Of a DNA stretch of 64,000 nt, positions 38,554 to 52,200 are shown piece by piece. The notes under the pieces were generated by a model that was given only the letters and a program-made list of their open reading frames with translations, was not told where the DNA came from and ran no database searches. Made by a program: the position numbers and the translations under genes. This DNA comes from Anaeramoeba flamelloides (taxonomy: Eukaryota; Metamonada; Anaeramoebidae). The stretch covers positions 8,726,501-8,790,500 of the forward strand of contig JANTQA010000008.1 in NCBI GenBank assembly GCA_027625915.1, given 5' to 3'. How positions within the stretch are numbered: position 1 is the first letter of the stretch; every line of letters starts with the position of its first letter.

Positions 38554-39010
38554 CTGTTGAGAGAAAAATGTTGTTGAGAGAAAAATAGTTGGACAGTAAT
38601 TTTAATTGGGAACATTACTGAAAATGATTTTTAATTTCAATCGTTTGTGAAATAACTAAAGAAAATAACAATAGTCATTTTATTAGAATAACCATTAATG
38701 TAATTCTACTTTTTCATAACCTTATCTCTTATAATCTAAAGTAAGTTTAAAAATTTCCCTTTTCAGAATTAATAGTAATCTTTACCAAAACTTGGATTTT
38801 TGTTAAAATAACATGATCTACTTTAGTTATCAACCATTCAAATGAGTATTCTACACATACCACAGATTAATGAACTTGTAACACATTTAAACCTGGATTT
38901 ATATAAAATTCATCAAGTTATCAAAGGATTTGATTTTCAATTTTACTAATGTTCCCAATTAAAAATGGTGTCAAACCATTTTTCTGTGTCCAACATTTTT
39001 CTCTCAACAG
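38554..39010. mobile_element. Family C MITE, copy 2 (457 bp)
   Basis: Near-identical to 12655-13077, again flanked by TAA (38551-38553 and 39011-39013). It is longer because both ends carry an extra terminal segment: the GTTGAGAGAAAAAT block is repeated at the left, and the right end has an added TCTGTGTCCAACATTTTT. It lies directly upstream of ALG7. Confidence 0.82.
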
Positions 39011-39202
39011 TAAATTACCTAACAATGTCATTCATTTTAAAATTTCTTTTACATTACTTGTAATTTTTAAAAAGTAAATAGGTTTCAGTGTTAATCTTGT
39101 TTTAAAATTTGAGACTTTTCATTTTTTTATTTTTTCTCATTTTTTTGTAGCTTTATTAACCTAAAAAAAAAAACCAACATACTTTGTAACACAACAAACA
39201 AA

Positions 39203-40334
39203 ATGTCTTTACTTGAAAAATTTCTTCTTAGTATTTTATTTTTACTACCCCTTACTCAAATGATCAATTTATTTCAACAGGGTTTCTTACCGCTGTACAT
39301 CATTATAACGATCGTTGTATGCATCTTTTGTTATTTTTTCACCTTGTATTTAATCAAGGAACAATGCCACTGCTGTTCAAGGCGGGCATCCAAGGAAGGG
39401 ATCTCCACAAGCCCGGGCGGATCCAATTCCTGAATCAATTGGGATTGTATCTGGGTCAATGTACCTCGGGTGTGTAATTTTACTTCAAATTGTCTATCAA
39501 ATCAAGCTTTCTGAATTTAATGCAGGCATCACTTCAATATGCTTTATGGTATTATTAGGGTTCATGGACGATGTTTTGAATGTCAGGTGGAGAGTGAAAA
39601 TCTATTTGTCGTTTGTTTCAATTTTGCCTTTAATTGTTGCCTACTCTGGATCGACATATGTCTTGATACCAAAATTCGTGAAGATTGCTTTTTCCACGGC
39701 GCACACAGCAATCGACATTGGCATTTTTTACAAGATCTTTGTTACCCTGTTTTCTGTGTTCTGTACCAATTCGATTAATATCCTTGCAGGTGTTAATGGT
39801 TTGGAAGTTGGGCAATCAATAGTTATCGGTGTCGCCGTTTTGGTCTTAAATTTGTTCCGTTTAAACCCAAACGACGCATCGATGGACCAAGAATATGCCA
39901 GGTTTTCAATTTTGTTGATCTTGCCTTTCCTGGCTGTTTCCTTTGCAGTCTTGAAATTTAATTGGTGCCCCGCTAAGGTCTTTGTTGGTGATACTTACAC
40001 CTATTTCAGTGGGATGGTTTTGGCAGTCGTTGCTGTGATTGGGCACTTCCCAGAAATGCTTGCTTTGTTTTTTATTCCTCAAATTTTGAATTTCCTTTTT
40101 TCTCTACCACAGTTGCTCGGATTTTTCCCAATGTCAAGGCACCGCTTGCCAAAATTAAACGAAAAAACAGGTAAATTAGTTGGACAAAAGCAATATCACA
40201 ATTTAATCAATTTCTGGTTAAGGATTGTTGGCCCTAAAACAGAAAAAATGCTATGTATACACATCTTGATTTTTCAGGCAGTCTGCTGCGTCGCAGCTTT
40301 TGGAATTAGATTTGCCTATCGGGAATTTTTATAG
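39203..40334 (+). CDS. ALG7: ALG7/DPAGT1, UDP-GlcNAc:dolichyl-phosphate GlcNAc-1-P transferase, with two frame breaks
   Basis: ER membrane enzyme that starts lipid-linked oligosaccharide synthesis by moving GlcNAc-1-P from UDP-GlcNAc to dolichyl phosphate; it is the tunicamycin target. Family motifs, in order: GFMDDVLNVRWR, NSINILAGVNGLEVGQ, AKVFVGDTYTYFSGM and SRHRLPKLNEKTGKL, with about ten hydrophobic spans and a TAG stop. The N-terminus is spread over three frames: MSLLEKFLL to about LYLIK (from 39203), then TMPLLFKAGIQGRDLHKPG, then PIPESIGIVSG running on to the end. The switches lie near 39358-39365 and 39408-39423, and each looks like one missing base. No intron explains them. Sequence error, decay or unusual decoding are all possible. 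GC content is higher than in neighbouring genes. Confidence 0.85.
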
Positions 40335-43211
40335 ATCAATATATTACATTATTAAGTGGATTTAATCTATATCTATATATATCTATATATATATATATAT
40401 TATTATATTCGCTGATCTTTGATCTTTTTCTTTTATAAAAATTAATTTATTAAAGTTTTATTTTATCATAAATTTTTAAAAAAATTTATTAATCTAAATA
40501 AACAAATAATTATTTATTATTATTCTATAAAGTTGTTTAATTTTTGTTTTTTTTTGACAAAATTTTTCTATTAAATCAATAGATAAAAGGAATTTTTGAG
40601 AATATTATTTTTTTTTTCAAGTAAATATTCCATTATAGTGGATTTTTAAAAAAAAAAACAAGTGATCAAAGTAAGAAAAAGAGTTTTTTTCTATTTACAA
40701 AAGATATCCAAAAATTCTTCTCAAAACACGTTAATTTTTTTTTTTTAAAATTATATTATTTCTTGGTTATCCTCTCCCAAATATTATAAACTGTGTTTTT
40801 GAAGAAACATTGGATTTCAAAATCACTAAATTAGATTAATAAAAATAAATTAAGGGTTTAAACATTATATTCCGATAGAAATTTTCATTTTTTGTTGAAT
40901 AATCATTAGATTTCTAAGAAATATAATATTAGCAACTTTCAAAGATATATAATACTCTATTTTGTCACAGAATACTAATTATTAATCCCAAATTTGGAAT
41001 TTTTCTCTGTAATCGATAATCTTTCTATCAGGTTTTTGACCATCCTGTAAATTCTGAGGGCGTGTCGTCAAGAAAAGTAAAGTTTCTTCAGGTACCATTA
41101 AGTACATGTAGAGTTCAAAAGTTTTTTTTTTTTTTTTTTTTGATTTAAGAAATGGTGAAAAATTTTCTTTTTATTTCTTAAATTAAAAAAAAATCTAACA
41201 GCACTTTTCCAAAATTCAAAATAATTTAGTTAAATCAAGGTTTTTTACTTAATTCTTTTAAATCCTGGAAAACATAACTAAATTGGATAGTTTTTAATTT
41301 GGCCATGTAAATGATATTATTATTTTTTATCAATATTTTTAATTATTTTTCTTCTTTTTTTATTTGATTAATTTTCTTTTTATTACTCCTTTCTCTAAAT
41401 AAACAATAAAAATTAATAATATACTCTATTTCAAAAAGTGTGACTCGCAAGTAAAAATAATTATATATATATATATATATCCTTGAGTTTTTAACAACAA
41501 AGAATTAAATCTAATTTTGTGATTAACTTTTAAGTTATTCTAAATATACAAAAACCTGATATCGTAAAAATTAAAAAAAAAAAAAATAATAAAAAATTAA
41601 AAAAAAGTGTAATTATTTTAAAATGAAGATTCCCTTTTTTTTATTACTGAACTTTCACTGGAAAAAAGTTGAAAAACAAAATTTTTTGCTCATAATTAAA
41701 TCCATTTTCAAAGACATTACATATTCTCAATTTTTTTAGTGATTATTTGTCTTTTAGAAGGTCTTACTTTTTCCACCTGATCTTTAACAAAAAAAAAAGT
41801 AAAAAAAAAATAAAGAAAAAAACAAAAAAAAACAAAAAAGAAAAAGAAAAAGAAAAATTTTTTTAAAAATAGAAAAAAAAAGAAACAAAAATTTGAAAAA
41901 GCAAACAAAAATTTACAAAATTAGAAAAAATGATTTTGATTCAAAAATTTGAAAATAATTTTTTGAATAAGAATATTTGACAAAACCACTCAAAAAAACT
42001 ACTCTTAAGATTATAAACTGAGTCAACATGTTTTGAAAAATAATTTAGAAATAATATTTACATTAGCTTTAGATCTTTATTATTATCCTTTTATTTAATA
42101 AATTATTTTTCATTAAGGGTATTAATTTTACTGAAACAACCTTTCTTTGAAAGTAAACTTGCCCATACTATCATACAGAATTTATGTTATAAATCTAAGA
42201 TATACTAAATAATTAAAAAAAGTTAAAATGAACAAAAAATATAATTTTGTTAAAAAGATAATGTACATAATGAAAAAACATCAATTTAAATAAAGATTGA
42301 TTAATATATAGTCAAATAAATCTATTTTTTCTATTTTTTTTCATTTTTATTCAAAAATTATTGTAATTATAATTTGGATCTCAAAAAATTATTACTGTAA
42401 TCAAGAAAATTATAACATAAAAGTGAACATCATTCAACCCATTCTGTAGAAAAAACAATTAAAGTTCTTAGTTTTTTTACTCTCTTTTAGATGATTTTGA
42501 CTTTAGTTTCATTAACAAAAAGGATACAGATGAGCTGACATTCAACACAACACAACATATATCCTCTCAATACTACTACTATTTTTATATCTTTATTTTT
42601 TTCCCCACTCTTCATTCCTTTTTTTATTCTCTTCTTCTGATTCCAGAAAACTAAATTGGGTTTAAAATACTTCTAATTACTGTAATTAAAAGTTTCTTTT
42701 GACTACTCTTTGAATTAGGAATCACCAATTTAATCACTTCAAAATTCTTTCTTTAACAGATTAAGAGTTCTTGGGCTCTAAACCCTTATCAATAATAAAT
42801 ACCCTCTTTTATTTTTTACTTTTCTTTCTTTTTTTATTATCCCTGCTTTTTTTGTTAAAAAATTCAATTATTTCTTTCCATTTATTTTAAAAAAGCTACT
42901 CTTATAGCTTTCCTCATACCCACATACAAAGCTAGGATTAAAAAAATCAAAATAAAATTTAGAATCCATATAACAGACATTAATTTTATTAAATAAATTC
43001 TTCACAATAATCTAATAAAAATAAAAAAAAATTAATATTCTTTTAAAAGTAAAAAAAAAAAAAAATAAATTCTCAAGAAAAAAAATTGTAACCCAATATA
43101 AAAACAAAAACAAATTAAATAAAAATTATTCTTATTCATAAAAAAAAAAAATGAATATATTTTATTACCATGTAAAGTATTCTTCTGTTTTATATAAGCA
43201 AACCACTAATC
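40335..43211. other. Convergent intergenic region between ALG7 and the cysteine-rich surface gene
   Basis: TA-rich repeats follow ALG7 (40365-40400). Family I copy 2 (41170-41412) and a fragment with GGGCGTGTCGTCAAG at about 41060 are the only repeats recognised. A poly-A/poly-T segment at 41780-41900 gives a shadow frame. No gene is seen. Confidence 0.6.
41170..41412. repeat. Family I repeat, copy 2 (about 240 bp)
   Basis: Aligns in the same orientation with 27065-27305: CAAAATTCAAAATAATTT, AAATCAAGG, TTTTTACTTAATTCTTTTAA, ATGTAAATGATATTATTATT, CCTTTCTCTAAATAAA. Confidence 0.55.
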
Positions 43212-46200
43212 TTAATGATTTGAAATTTTAGCAACATAAGAATAAAAATTATTTAATAATTTTGATAATTTTATTTTATCTAATAAATTTGATTCCCTTT
43301 TAAACCAATGATATAAGTAATTGATGAATAGTTGATTCCAAATCATATTAAAATTTGTAGAAAATTTAACATTTTTTGTAAAAAATTTGTTATTTTTCTT
43401 CTTTTTTGAGCCCAAATATTGATTTAATAAAATATAAAATTTATTAATTTTTTTTAATTTTTTTTTATTTAGTGAACTAACATAATTTATCAATAATAAT
43501 AATTTCTTTTGATCAAATTTTTTGTTGATTAAAATTATTTTATTTTTAATATTCAGATTTATATTATTAATTTTTCCCTTGCCCTTTTTTCTTCTTTTTT
43601 TCTGATTTAAAGTAAACTTAATTTCAAAAAGCACAATTATTAACCAAAACCCAAAACTGCAAACTATTAAAACAATAATTAAATCTGAAACATAAGTTTG
43701 CATATCTGCAGATAAATTATCAAAATCCCTTGAATAAAATATCATCCCGCATATTAGAATTAATTGTGTAATTGTTAATAAAATAAATTCTAAAAAGTTT
43801 CTAGGTTTGGTATTAAAGGGCTGGCAATACATTTGAACTAATATTGAAAATAAAAACAATAAATTAAAAATTAATAATTGATAATAAGGATATTTGGCCA
43901 AGTATAAAACGAATATCACGACAATGATTTTTCGCATTGTGATGACGAATTCCCAATAAAAATATTCTCTTTTGAATCGATTAGTCAACAAGCCCAGTTT
44001 TTTATTAAATATTTTTTCGTTGACTTTCTTTGAATAATAATACAGCATCCAAACCAACAATAAAGGGATACCAAGAATATACAAAACACCAAAAGCAATT
44101 ACAAAAGGTAAATATGTATACCACCATTTGTCATAGCAATAATGGTTGGGATTTTCATTTAATATATATTGTTGTGTCTTGCCATGACTTGCAGAATCGA
44201 TCTCAGAACAATTGAAGAATTCCAAAATCTTCAAGCATAAAACTAAGTACATCAAAAATAAGAATGCAACATAGGAATTAATACAATTATTTTTAAAATC
44301 CCTCAAACCATTTCGATCTAGCCCATTGACCCAAAATTTGAAAAAATAATATCTTGAATAATAAATGGGCAATAAAAATCTATTTTGTTCGTTATTATCT
44401 GGTTTCAAACAAAAGCTGGGGAATTTATTCAATAATTTTGGACCCATGCATTTAATAAAGTTTGAATGGATGAACAAAAGTAAGTAAAGGAGAGAGAATA
44501 AAAGCCAAATAAATTGGGGTAATAATTGGATAGCAAACCATTTCTGGATATATGTTAAATTGACGCTGCATTCTAAGGCCAAAAAGTCGATATTAAAATT
44601 GAAGAAGGTCAAGCTTTTGAATAAATCGATTATACCTGCTGGCCAATTGAATAACATTTTTGGGAACAGTATAATGATTTGGAAAAAGGAAACCAAAATT
44701 GAGATCGAACCAAAATAATTTTCACCCTTTTTGGCAAGGAATATTAAAATAAATATAAAAATTAGACATACAAACACAAAGAGGGCAATTTTATATAAAT
44801 TGTTTTTCGGGCAAGGCAGACATTCCTTTTCGAATTTATAAAAACCCCCTTTACATTCTTCACATAAGAAACCAGTATAACCTATTTCCTCATTGCACAA
44901 ACCAGGCTGAATACCAGGGCATGCATCTTCAATGGGACATTTTAGGATACTCTCTGGGTTGGTTTCTGAATTCCAATACCCTGGTTCCGCGAGGGGGTAG
45001 GGTTGATTGAATTTATTGCAAATACCATTAGGCGGGCATTTTTTGCAAGGGCCTCCAGGTTGCCCATAGGTCCCAATCGAACAGAAGCATTCTGTAATTG
45101 TCTTTGTTTTTTTTGATAATGTTTGTGCGTTGTACGGGCAATAATTACAAGCTGTTGTCCCAATATTGGATTGGTAAGTATTAAACTCACAATTCTTACA
45201 TAGTATTTGCCCCCTTTCATTTTGATATGTGCCCGAGATACACAGTTTACAAATAGTGGATCCTCGCTTATCAGAATAACTCCCATCTTGACATTCAAGA
45301 CACCCGATTTGCCCGCTCTGATCGTTAAACTCGCCAATTTCACACAAGCTGCAATTGCTTTGTCCACTTTTTTCGTTGTAACTTCCAATTTCACAGTCTA
45401 AGCAATCTTGAATCGATGTTGATTTTTTATTTGGGTTATACGTGCCCTGTGGACATTTTGTGCACTCTTCCTTGCCTGGAAAATCTTGATATTCCCCGGT
45501 ATTACATTCAATACAGATTGTTGATTTCAGTTTATCTGAAAACATCCCTTTAGGACACGATTCGCATATTGTTTCTCCTACTGAATCTTGGTATTGTCCT
45601 TTGGTACAAGAAATACATTGCGTTAGGCCAGTTTGGTTCGAATATGTTCCTTTTTGACAATTTTTACATAGACTCTTTCCACTTTCATCTTGATATTTAC
45701 CTTCTACACATTCTATACAATCGAGAGATGAAGTTTTACCCTCATAGCGATTCATACTTCCAGCGTCGCACTCTTTGCACACAGATTGGCCCGTTTCATT
45801 ATTATAGCTACCTTTTGGGCATTTAGCACAAAAAGTTTGCCCCCTTTTGTTTTGATATCTACCCTCCTCACATGGCCAACACAGAATTTGTCCACCACTT
45901 GTTGTATATCCCCCCTCTAAGCATTTTTTACATTCACTCTGACCAGTTTCATCTTGAAATTTACCTTTTGGACAATTGAAACATTCGCTCTTCCCCTCGA
46001 GGTTATTATATTTTCCCTTTGGGCATGGTTGGCAATCGCCTTCGGTTTTGGATCCTGTGTTTGGATTATAGGTCCCAGTTGAACAATTGAAACATTCAGC
46101 TTGGCCCTCTTGGTTATTATATGTACCCTCTGAACATGGTAAACAATCACCTACTGTCCTTGATCCAGTATTTGGATTATAAGTTCCTTCAAGACATTTT

Positions 46201-49200
46201 TGACATTCGCTTTGACCAGTTTCTTCTTGAAATTGACCCATTGAACAATTGAAACATTCGCTCTGCCCCTCGAGGTTATTATATTTTCCTATTGGACAAT
46301 ATTTGCAATCATCTTCGGTTTTGGATCCTGGATTTGGATTATAGGTTCCAGTTGAACAATTGAAACATTCAGCTTGGCCCTCTTGGTTATTATATGTACC
46401 CTCTGAACATGGTAAACAATCACCTACTGCTCTTGATCCAGTATTTAGATTATAGGTACCTTTCGGGCATTTAGTGCAGTCACCTTGACCTTTATTATCT
46501 TCGTAAGTACCTTCTGGACATGGCAAACAATCACTTTCTGTTGTTGATCCAGAATTTGGATTATAGGATCCTTTTGGGCAATTTTTGCATTGAATTTGAC
46601 CAGTTTCATTTTCGTAGGCACCTTTTGAACATACGAAACAATAACTTCGGCCCTCTAGGTTATTATGTGTTCCTTCTGGACAATTTTGACATTCGCTTTG
46701 ACCAGTTTCATTTTGGTACTGACCCATTGAACATTCGGAACATTCGCTCTGCCCCTCTAGGTTATTATATTTTCCTTTTGGACATGGTTGGCAATCATCT
46801 TGGGTTTTGGATCCTGGATTTGGATTATAGGTTCCAGTTGAGCAATTGAAACATTCAGCTTGGCCCTCTTGGATATTATATGTACCCTCTGAACATGGTA
46901 AACAATCTTTTTCGGTCTCCGAGCCTTTTGTCGGGTTATATTTTCCTATTTCGCATTTAGTGCAATTGATTGCATTGACATTAGTACTATAGGAACCTTC
47001 TGAACAATAGTCACATTCTGGGGAGGACAAATGTGAGCCCGCTTGGCAATCACAAGATCCTGTTGTCAGATTACACTGGCCACCATTATAACACTCATCA
47101 CAATTTTTTAGTTCCTCACTGTTTACATCGCAACTATAATCAATTGAAGCCTGATCCTCCTTATTAACGATGTTTTTGATAACAGGAGATTTGTTATTGG
47201 AGATACGTACTTGATCAAATATTAACTCGGGTCTACTTTCGCCACTTTTATTACAATAAAAGCCACCTCCTTTTTTTTCAGCAAAGTTATTCTCAATTAT
47301 CACATTTGTTAAATTTAAATTGCAATGTTGATTGTAAATCGCCCCTCCATAAAGAGCTTCATTATTTTCGAATTTACAATTTTTTATTACTAGTGGATTA
47401 CTTCCAGGAGTATTTGGATCACAAGAAATATAAATTGCACCACCTAATTTTATTTATTATGTAGGTGTCAGTCCCATTATGATTATTTAACCAGCCATTT
47501 ATTTTTTACAGTGAAAAAAATAAAATAGTAATGAGTAATAGTTATACCTAGAGGGATTAGTTGGGATTTTGGTAAATGTTTTTAAATAAAAAAAAAAAAA
47601 AAAAAATTGATCTCTTTGTTTTTTTTTTTAATGTAATTTTGACACTCCTTTCCCTTAAAAATTAAAAAAATTCTATCTTTATTTCATACTAAAAAAATTC
47701 AACTTTAATGGTATCAAAATTAAAAAAAATAAAAGTTCATGGTTTTATTACATGATTTATTCTGAAGGTGGAATTGATATGTCTACTTTGAAAAAGTTTT
47801 TTAATTTAATTGACTGTTATTTTCTTTAATGTATGTAATTAATAAAAGGATAAGGAAACAACATCTGGGAAAAATCTTTGGACTTTATTGGAAAGGAAAT
47901 ATGAAAATTCCGAATAGAGAAAATAATTATCTAATAGATTCTGTTATTTATATCACAAACCAGCTCTATGTAAAAAAATCAACATTGGAATCCAAATAAA
48001 TACCTAAAACAAGAATAATACAATTATTAATTTAATTTTATTTTTGTAATTATAAATTTAATACTGTTCCAGCGTATTTGTTTATTTTAAAAAAGTGAGG
48101 GATTTTTTAAAACATTTTTTTTTTTTAGATAATTTTAATTAAAAATTGTTTTTTAAAAAAATAAATAATCAATTTTTTCAAACAAAAAACTGGAAAAAAA
48201 TTTAAATAATTAAGGATATTTTTAAGTAATTCCTTAGAATTAAGATGGATAAATTATTCTAATTATTAATAGTAATATTAAATGAAAATAAATTATTCAA
48301 TTAAAAATCAAAAGTTTTAGAAATTGAAAAACTTTTTAAAAACAATTAATTTATAATGTATTAATTTTTTACCTTAAATACTTCATGGTATTATTAATAT
48401 ATTTATTATAATTCCCATATAATTAATAAATTTTAGATAAGATTAACCGGCCCCCTTTTTATTATTAGTCTACATCTCAAACCTTTTCTGATAAATTAAT
48501 AATTTTCTAAATTATTATGTCTTTGATCTTTCGATTTTAAACAGTTTTTTCAAATAGGGTTTCTTGTATTTTGATAAATCTGAATTAATAATAAATCAAT
48601 TAATAACAGATAAAGAACCAATTTTATTTTTTGTTAATATAATAAATATTTTTTAAGTTCTAAAACACTTTTACATTAAATATTATATACGGGAATTCTA
48701 AAATATTAGGGTACTATATATAAAATCTGAGTAAGTACTTGAATTAATAAAGAATTTTTCATTGTTTTAAATATTGTTGATATAATATTATAGTTGGGTA
48801 AAACTTAATTGAGTTCTTGTTGCAAATAAATAAAAAATAAAAAAGAATAGAGAGTAAAAATGTATATCGAGTATAATGTTTTTTTAATTACAAGTTAATT
48901 TTATTTTTATTTTGGAAATTTTTAAATGTAATTTATGTTACCTATAGTCTTTTACAGAATATAATCCAGGGAATTTATTTTCTATAAAAGATATTATATA
49001 ATTTCTGTTCTCAAATATAATTATTTGATTGTTGTTTATTTTTTTATAAATTAATGTCTTAAAGAAAAAATAGAAAACTAAAATATTTTAAAAGTATTAA
49101 TACCAATTTAGAAACTTAAAATACAAATAAATCTACCAAAAGAAACATTTTTTAATTAAAAAGAATTTCAAGAGATAAGAAAAAAAATTAGATTATTAGA

Positions 49201-52200
49201 ATTAAGAGAATAGTACATTATTTATGATTATATAATCTCAAAAGAAGAAGTTTTAATGAGGATTGGAAATTTGATAACAATCTATATGTATTAATAAATT
49301 ATGATATTCAACAAGATGAGACTCAGAAATATAAAAATTGAAAGCCAAAAAGTAATTTTTTTTTTATTACTTACATTCTTGATTTTTTGATCTTTTTCAT
49401 CTTTTGATTTGAAAAAATCATCTATATTGTATTTGTATCAGTAATATATTTTCTGTTCCTTAATTCACATTGAAAAAAAAAATTAAATTAAACAACTGCC
49501 AATCTTGAAAAATTAAAGAAGGAAAAAATTTAGTTGAACACCACTTTTTTTGGTTTTAAAAATGATGAAATAAGCGGATTTAATAATAATTATAAAAAAA
49601 AAAAAACATATATGAAAATTAAAAATTTTCATCACATCACACCTGAATGAATATTCTACTAAAAAAGAAAAAACTAATAATATAAAACAGTAATTATTGT
49701 ATTGATGATTACTATTTTTTTTTTTTTTTGTAAAATGAAATTAAAATACAAAACTTCCATGGAAAATATATATAAAAATTTATGAATTTGGATCTTTTAC
49801 CTTTATCATTGCTTTTACAATTCTGAAACTGGATACCATCAATGATTGTTTTCACAGTTTTTTCATCAAAAATACATTGATGAACGCCACTGCCATCTAT
49901 AATTACTTCTTCGCCAGAATTCAAAGATTTTAAATGTTTCCCCTTTAACCCCAATGTAGCATTTATTTTATGCGTTCCTTGATAGAGGCATGTGTATTGT
50001 CCAACTTTTTTAAATTAATTAGAAGAAAATAAAAATATATTTTTAAAATATTAATGTATTTTTTGGAAAAAAATATTTTTTTGTAGAATATTAAATTAAA
50101 TTATTAATCTTATTTTTAAAAAATAAGAAAAATAAATCAAGTTTTGAATCCTAATAAAGATTTGAAAAAACGGGTATTTTTTATTTATTATTAATAATTT
50201 TTTAAATTACCTTAAATTTAAATTATTATGTAATATATATTTTTATAAAAATAAAAAATGGTAAAAATAATGATCATTTATTAATAAAAATAAATTACTT
50301 TTTATTTTTTTTTTTTTTTTTTTTCATTTTTTTTTTTTCAAATGAGTACTTTTTATCTCAAAAAGAATAGTACAACGTCTTTAAATTGTCATAATAAGGG
50401 TTATAAAATAACCATAAATTAGATAAAATTCAATTAAATTGTTTTTGTAGAGAAAAGAAAACAATTTTTTTAATATTGAAGAAATTTGAGTATTTGGAAA
50501 TATAAAATAAAGAAGAAAGTATTTTTTTTTTAAAAATTTGTTTTTTTGGAATTGAGAAACCTTTTTAAACTTTTTTTTTTGTTTTTAGAATTGAAATTTT
50601 CGCATTAATATTTTTAAATTTGAATTTTTGTAATTATATCCTTTGAAAATTTTTTTACTTATTTGCTTATTTTTGAAGTTGATAATACAGTAACTTTTTT
50701 TTGTTATTTGAATTTTTTCAAAGGCATACTTTATATTGTTTTTGATATTTATTTTATTGAATTTTGAGAATTCAATTAACTTTTTATTTTTTTTACTTGA
50801 CAAATTTTTAAATTTTTTTTTTTAAATTGAATTTTTGAGTTATCGATAATCCAATGAAATTTTTTTTTAGATACTTGAATTTTGTTTTTGGGGGAAGTAA
50901 AATTTCACAATATCCTTTTTATTGCCAAGTTACTCGAGTATGGAGTAAATCCGTGGTAATGGATTGTAAACCTTAAGGAAGTAGTATTTTTTAAAAATAA
51001 AAGTTGGATTTTTGTCAAGATATTTGATATATTGTTTTTTATGTAAGTTGTGTTAAGGCTGATGAAATGGATGAGTTAACTTCATTTAAATAATTTATTG
51101 ATGTGAATCTCTTTTTTGAAATCCAAAATTTACATGTTTCCAATATAAAACGAAAAAAAGTAACTTATTAATATCAAGAATAAACTCTATTAATAAAAAT
51201 AAGATGCAAAATTTTTATTTTTATCTTGAAAATCATTAATTTTGAAAGAAAATTTTTTATTTTGTTGTTTATTTTTCATTAATAAATATTTCGATTTAAA
51301 TCCCAACCAATAAAATTAATTGAGATAGAGGTGATTAAATAAATGAAAATTTGATAGAATCTTAGAAAAGTTTATGAATGAAATTTTGATCTATTAATCA
51401 AAAATATTTTATATTTCAAGGTTGTGAAAAAGTTGTTTTCTAATTTTCAAAAAATAAAAAAAAAAAATTGCAAAAAAATTTTCAATTTTGAAATATTTTT
51501 TGAACAATTTTTTTGGTCTTATTAATATTATTATTTGTTGCAAAATAAATGGAATAGAATTTTCATTTAGCTTTCTATTAAAAGATTTTATAAATCAAGG
51601 ATTATTTCAAATTTTGAATACTTAAAATAAGCTTAAATTATTAATTTCCTTTTTTAGTATTGAAAACTTTGATAATTTTATTTTTTTTTTTGAGATGTGA
51701 CATTTTAGGCAGCTGAATGAAAATATTGATCTTTTTATTTTACAATCACAGTAATCCATTATAACAATTTAAATCATTTTTGGAATCAAAAAAAATTGAT
51801 TTTGAATTTTGAAGAAAAAATTACCAAATTCCCAAATATCTTTCAAAGAAAATTTTATTTTGAAAAAATCATATTTTATTTTCGAATAAAAACATAATTT
51901 CTAAGTAAAACGTGTAAAAGATTAAAAAACTTTTAAAAGTATTAGCTATCCTTACTAAAAGAATAGCAATATTTTTCAATAGGTTTAATAAATCATTTTT
52001 TTTGTCTTGCCAAAAAATTATTATATCAAAAAAGAAATAAAAATCATTACTATATATTCTTTACAACCAATACTTTTTATTGAGTAAGAGTGATAGAAAT
52101 GACAATAAGGAGGAATACAATTTGTTTCAAAATTATGGGAACAAAATTTTCATTTAGCTTTCCTAAATTATATTTTATAAATCATGGGTTATTTCAAATT

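Larger units (their letters stand above)
34712..39202. other. Intergenic region rich in mobile elements, coiled-coil gene to ALG7
   Basis: Holds family E copy 3, family A copies 4, 1 and 2, and family C copy 2, which ends 192 bp before the ALG7 start codon. The sequence just after the coiled-coil gene has T-rich runs and TGTATATG motifs near 34898-34912. The interval 36560-37400 shows nothing specific. Confidence 0.65.

Noticed and set aside
44942-45394. Overlapping frame of 150 codons in the cysteine array
   Set aside because: Out-of-frame reading of repeated cysteine modules in the same gene; the main frame is open over 4 kb.
45569-46849. Plus-strand frames opposite the cysteine array
   Set aside because: Periodic shadows of the repeat modules.
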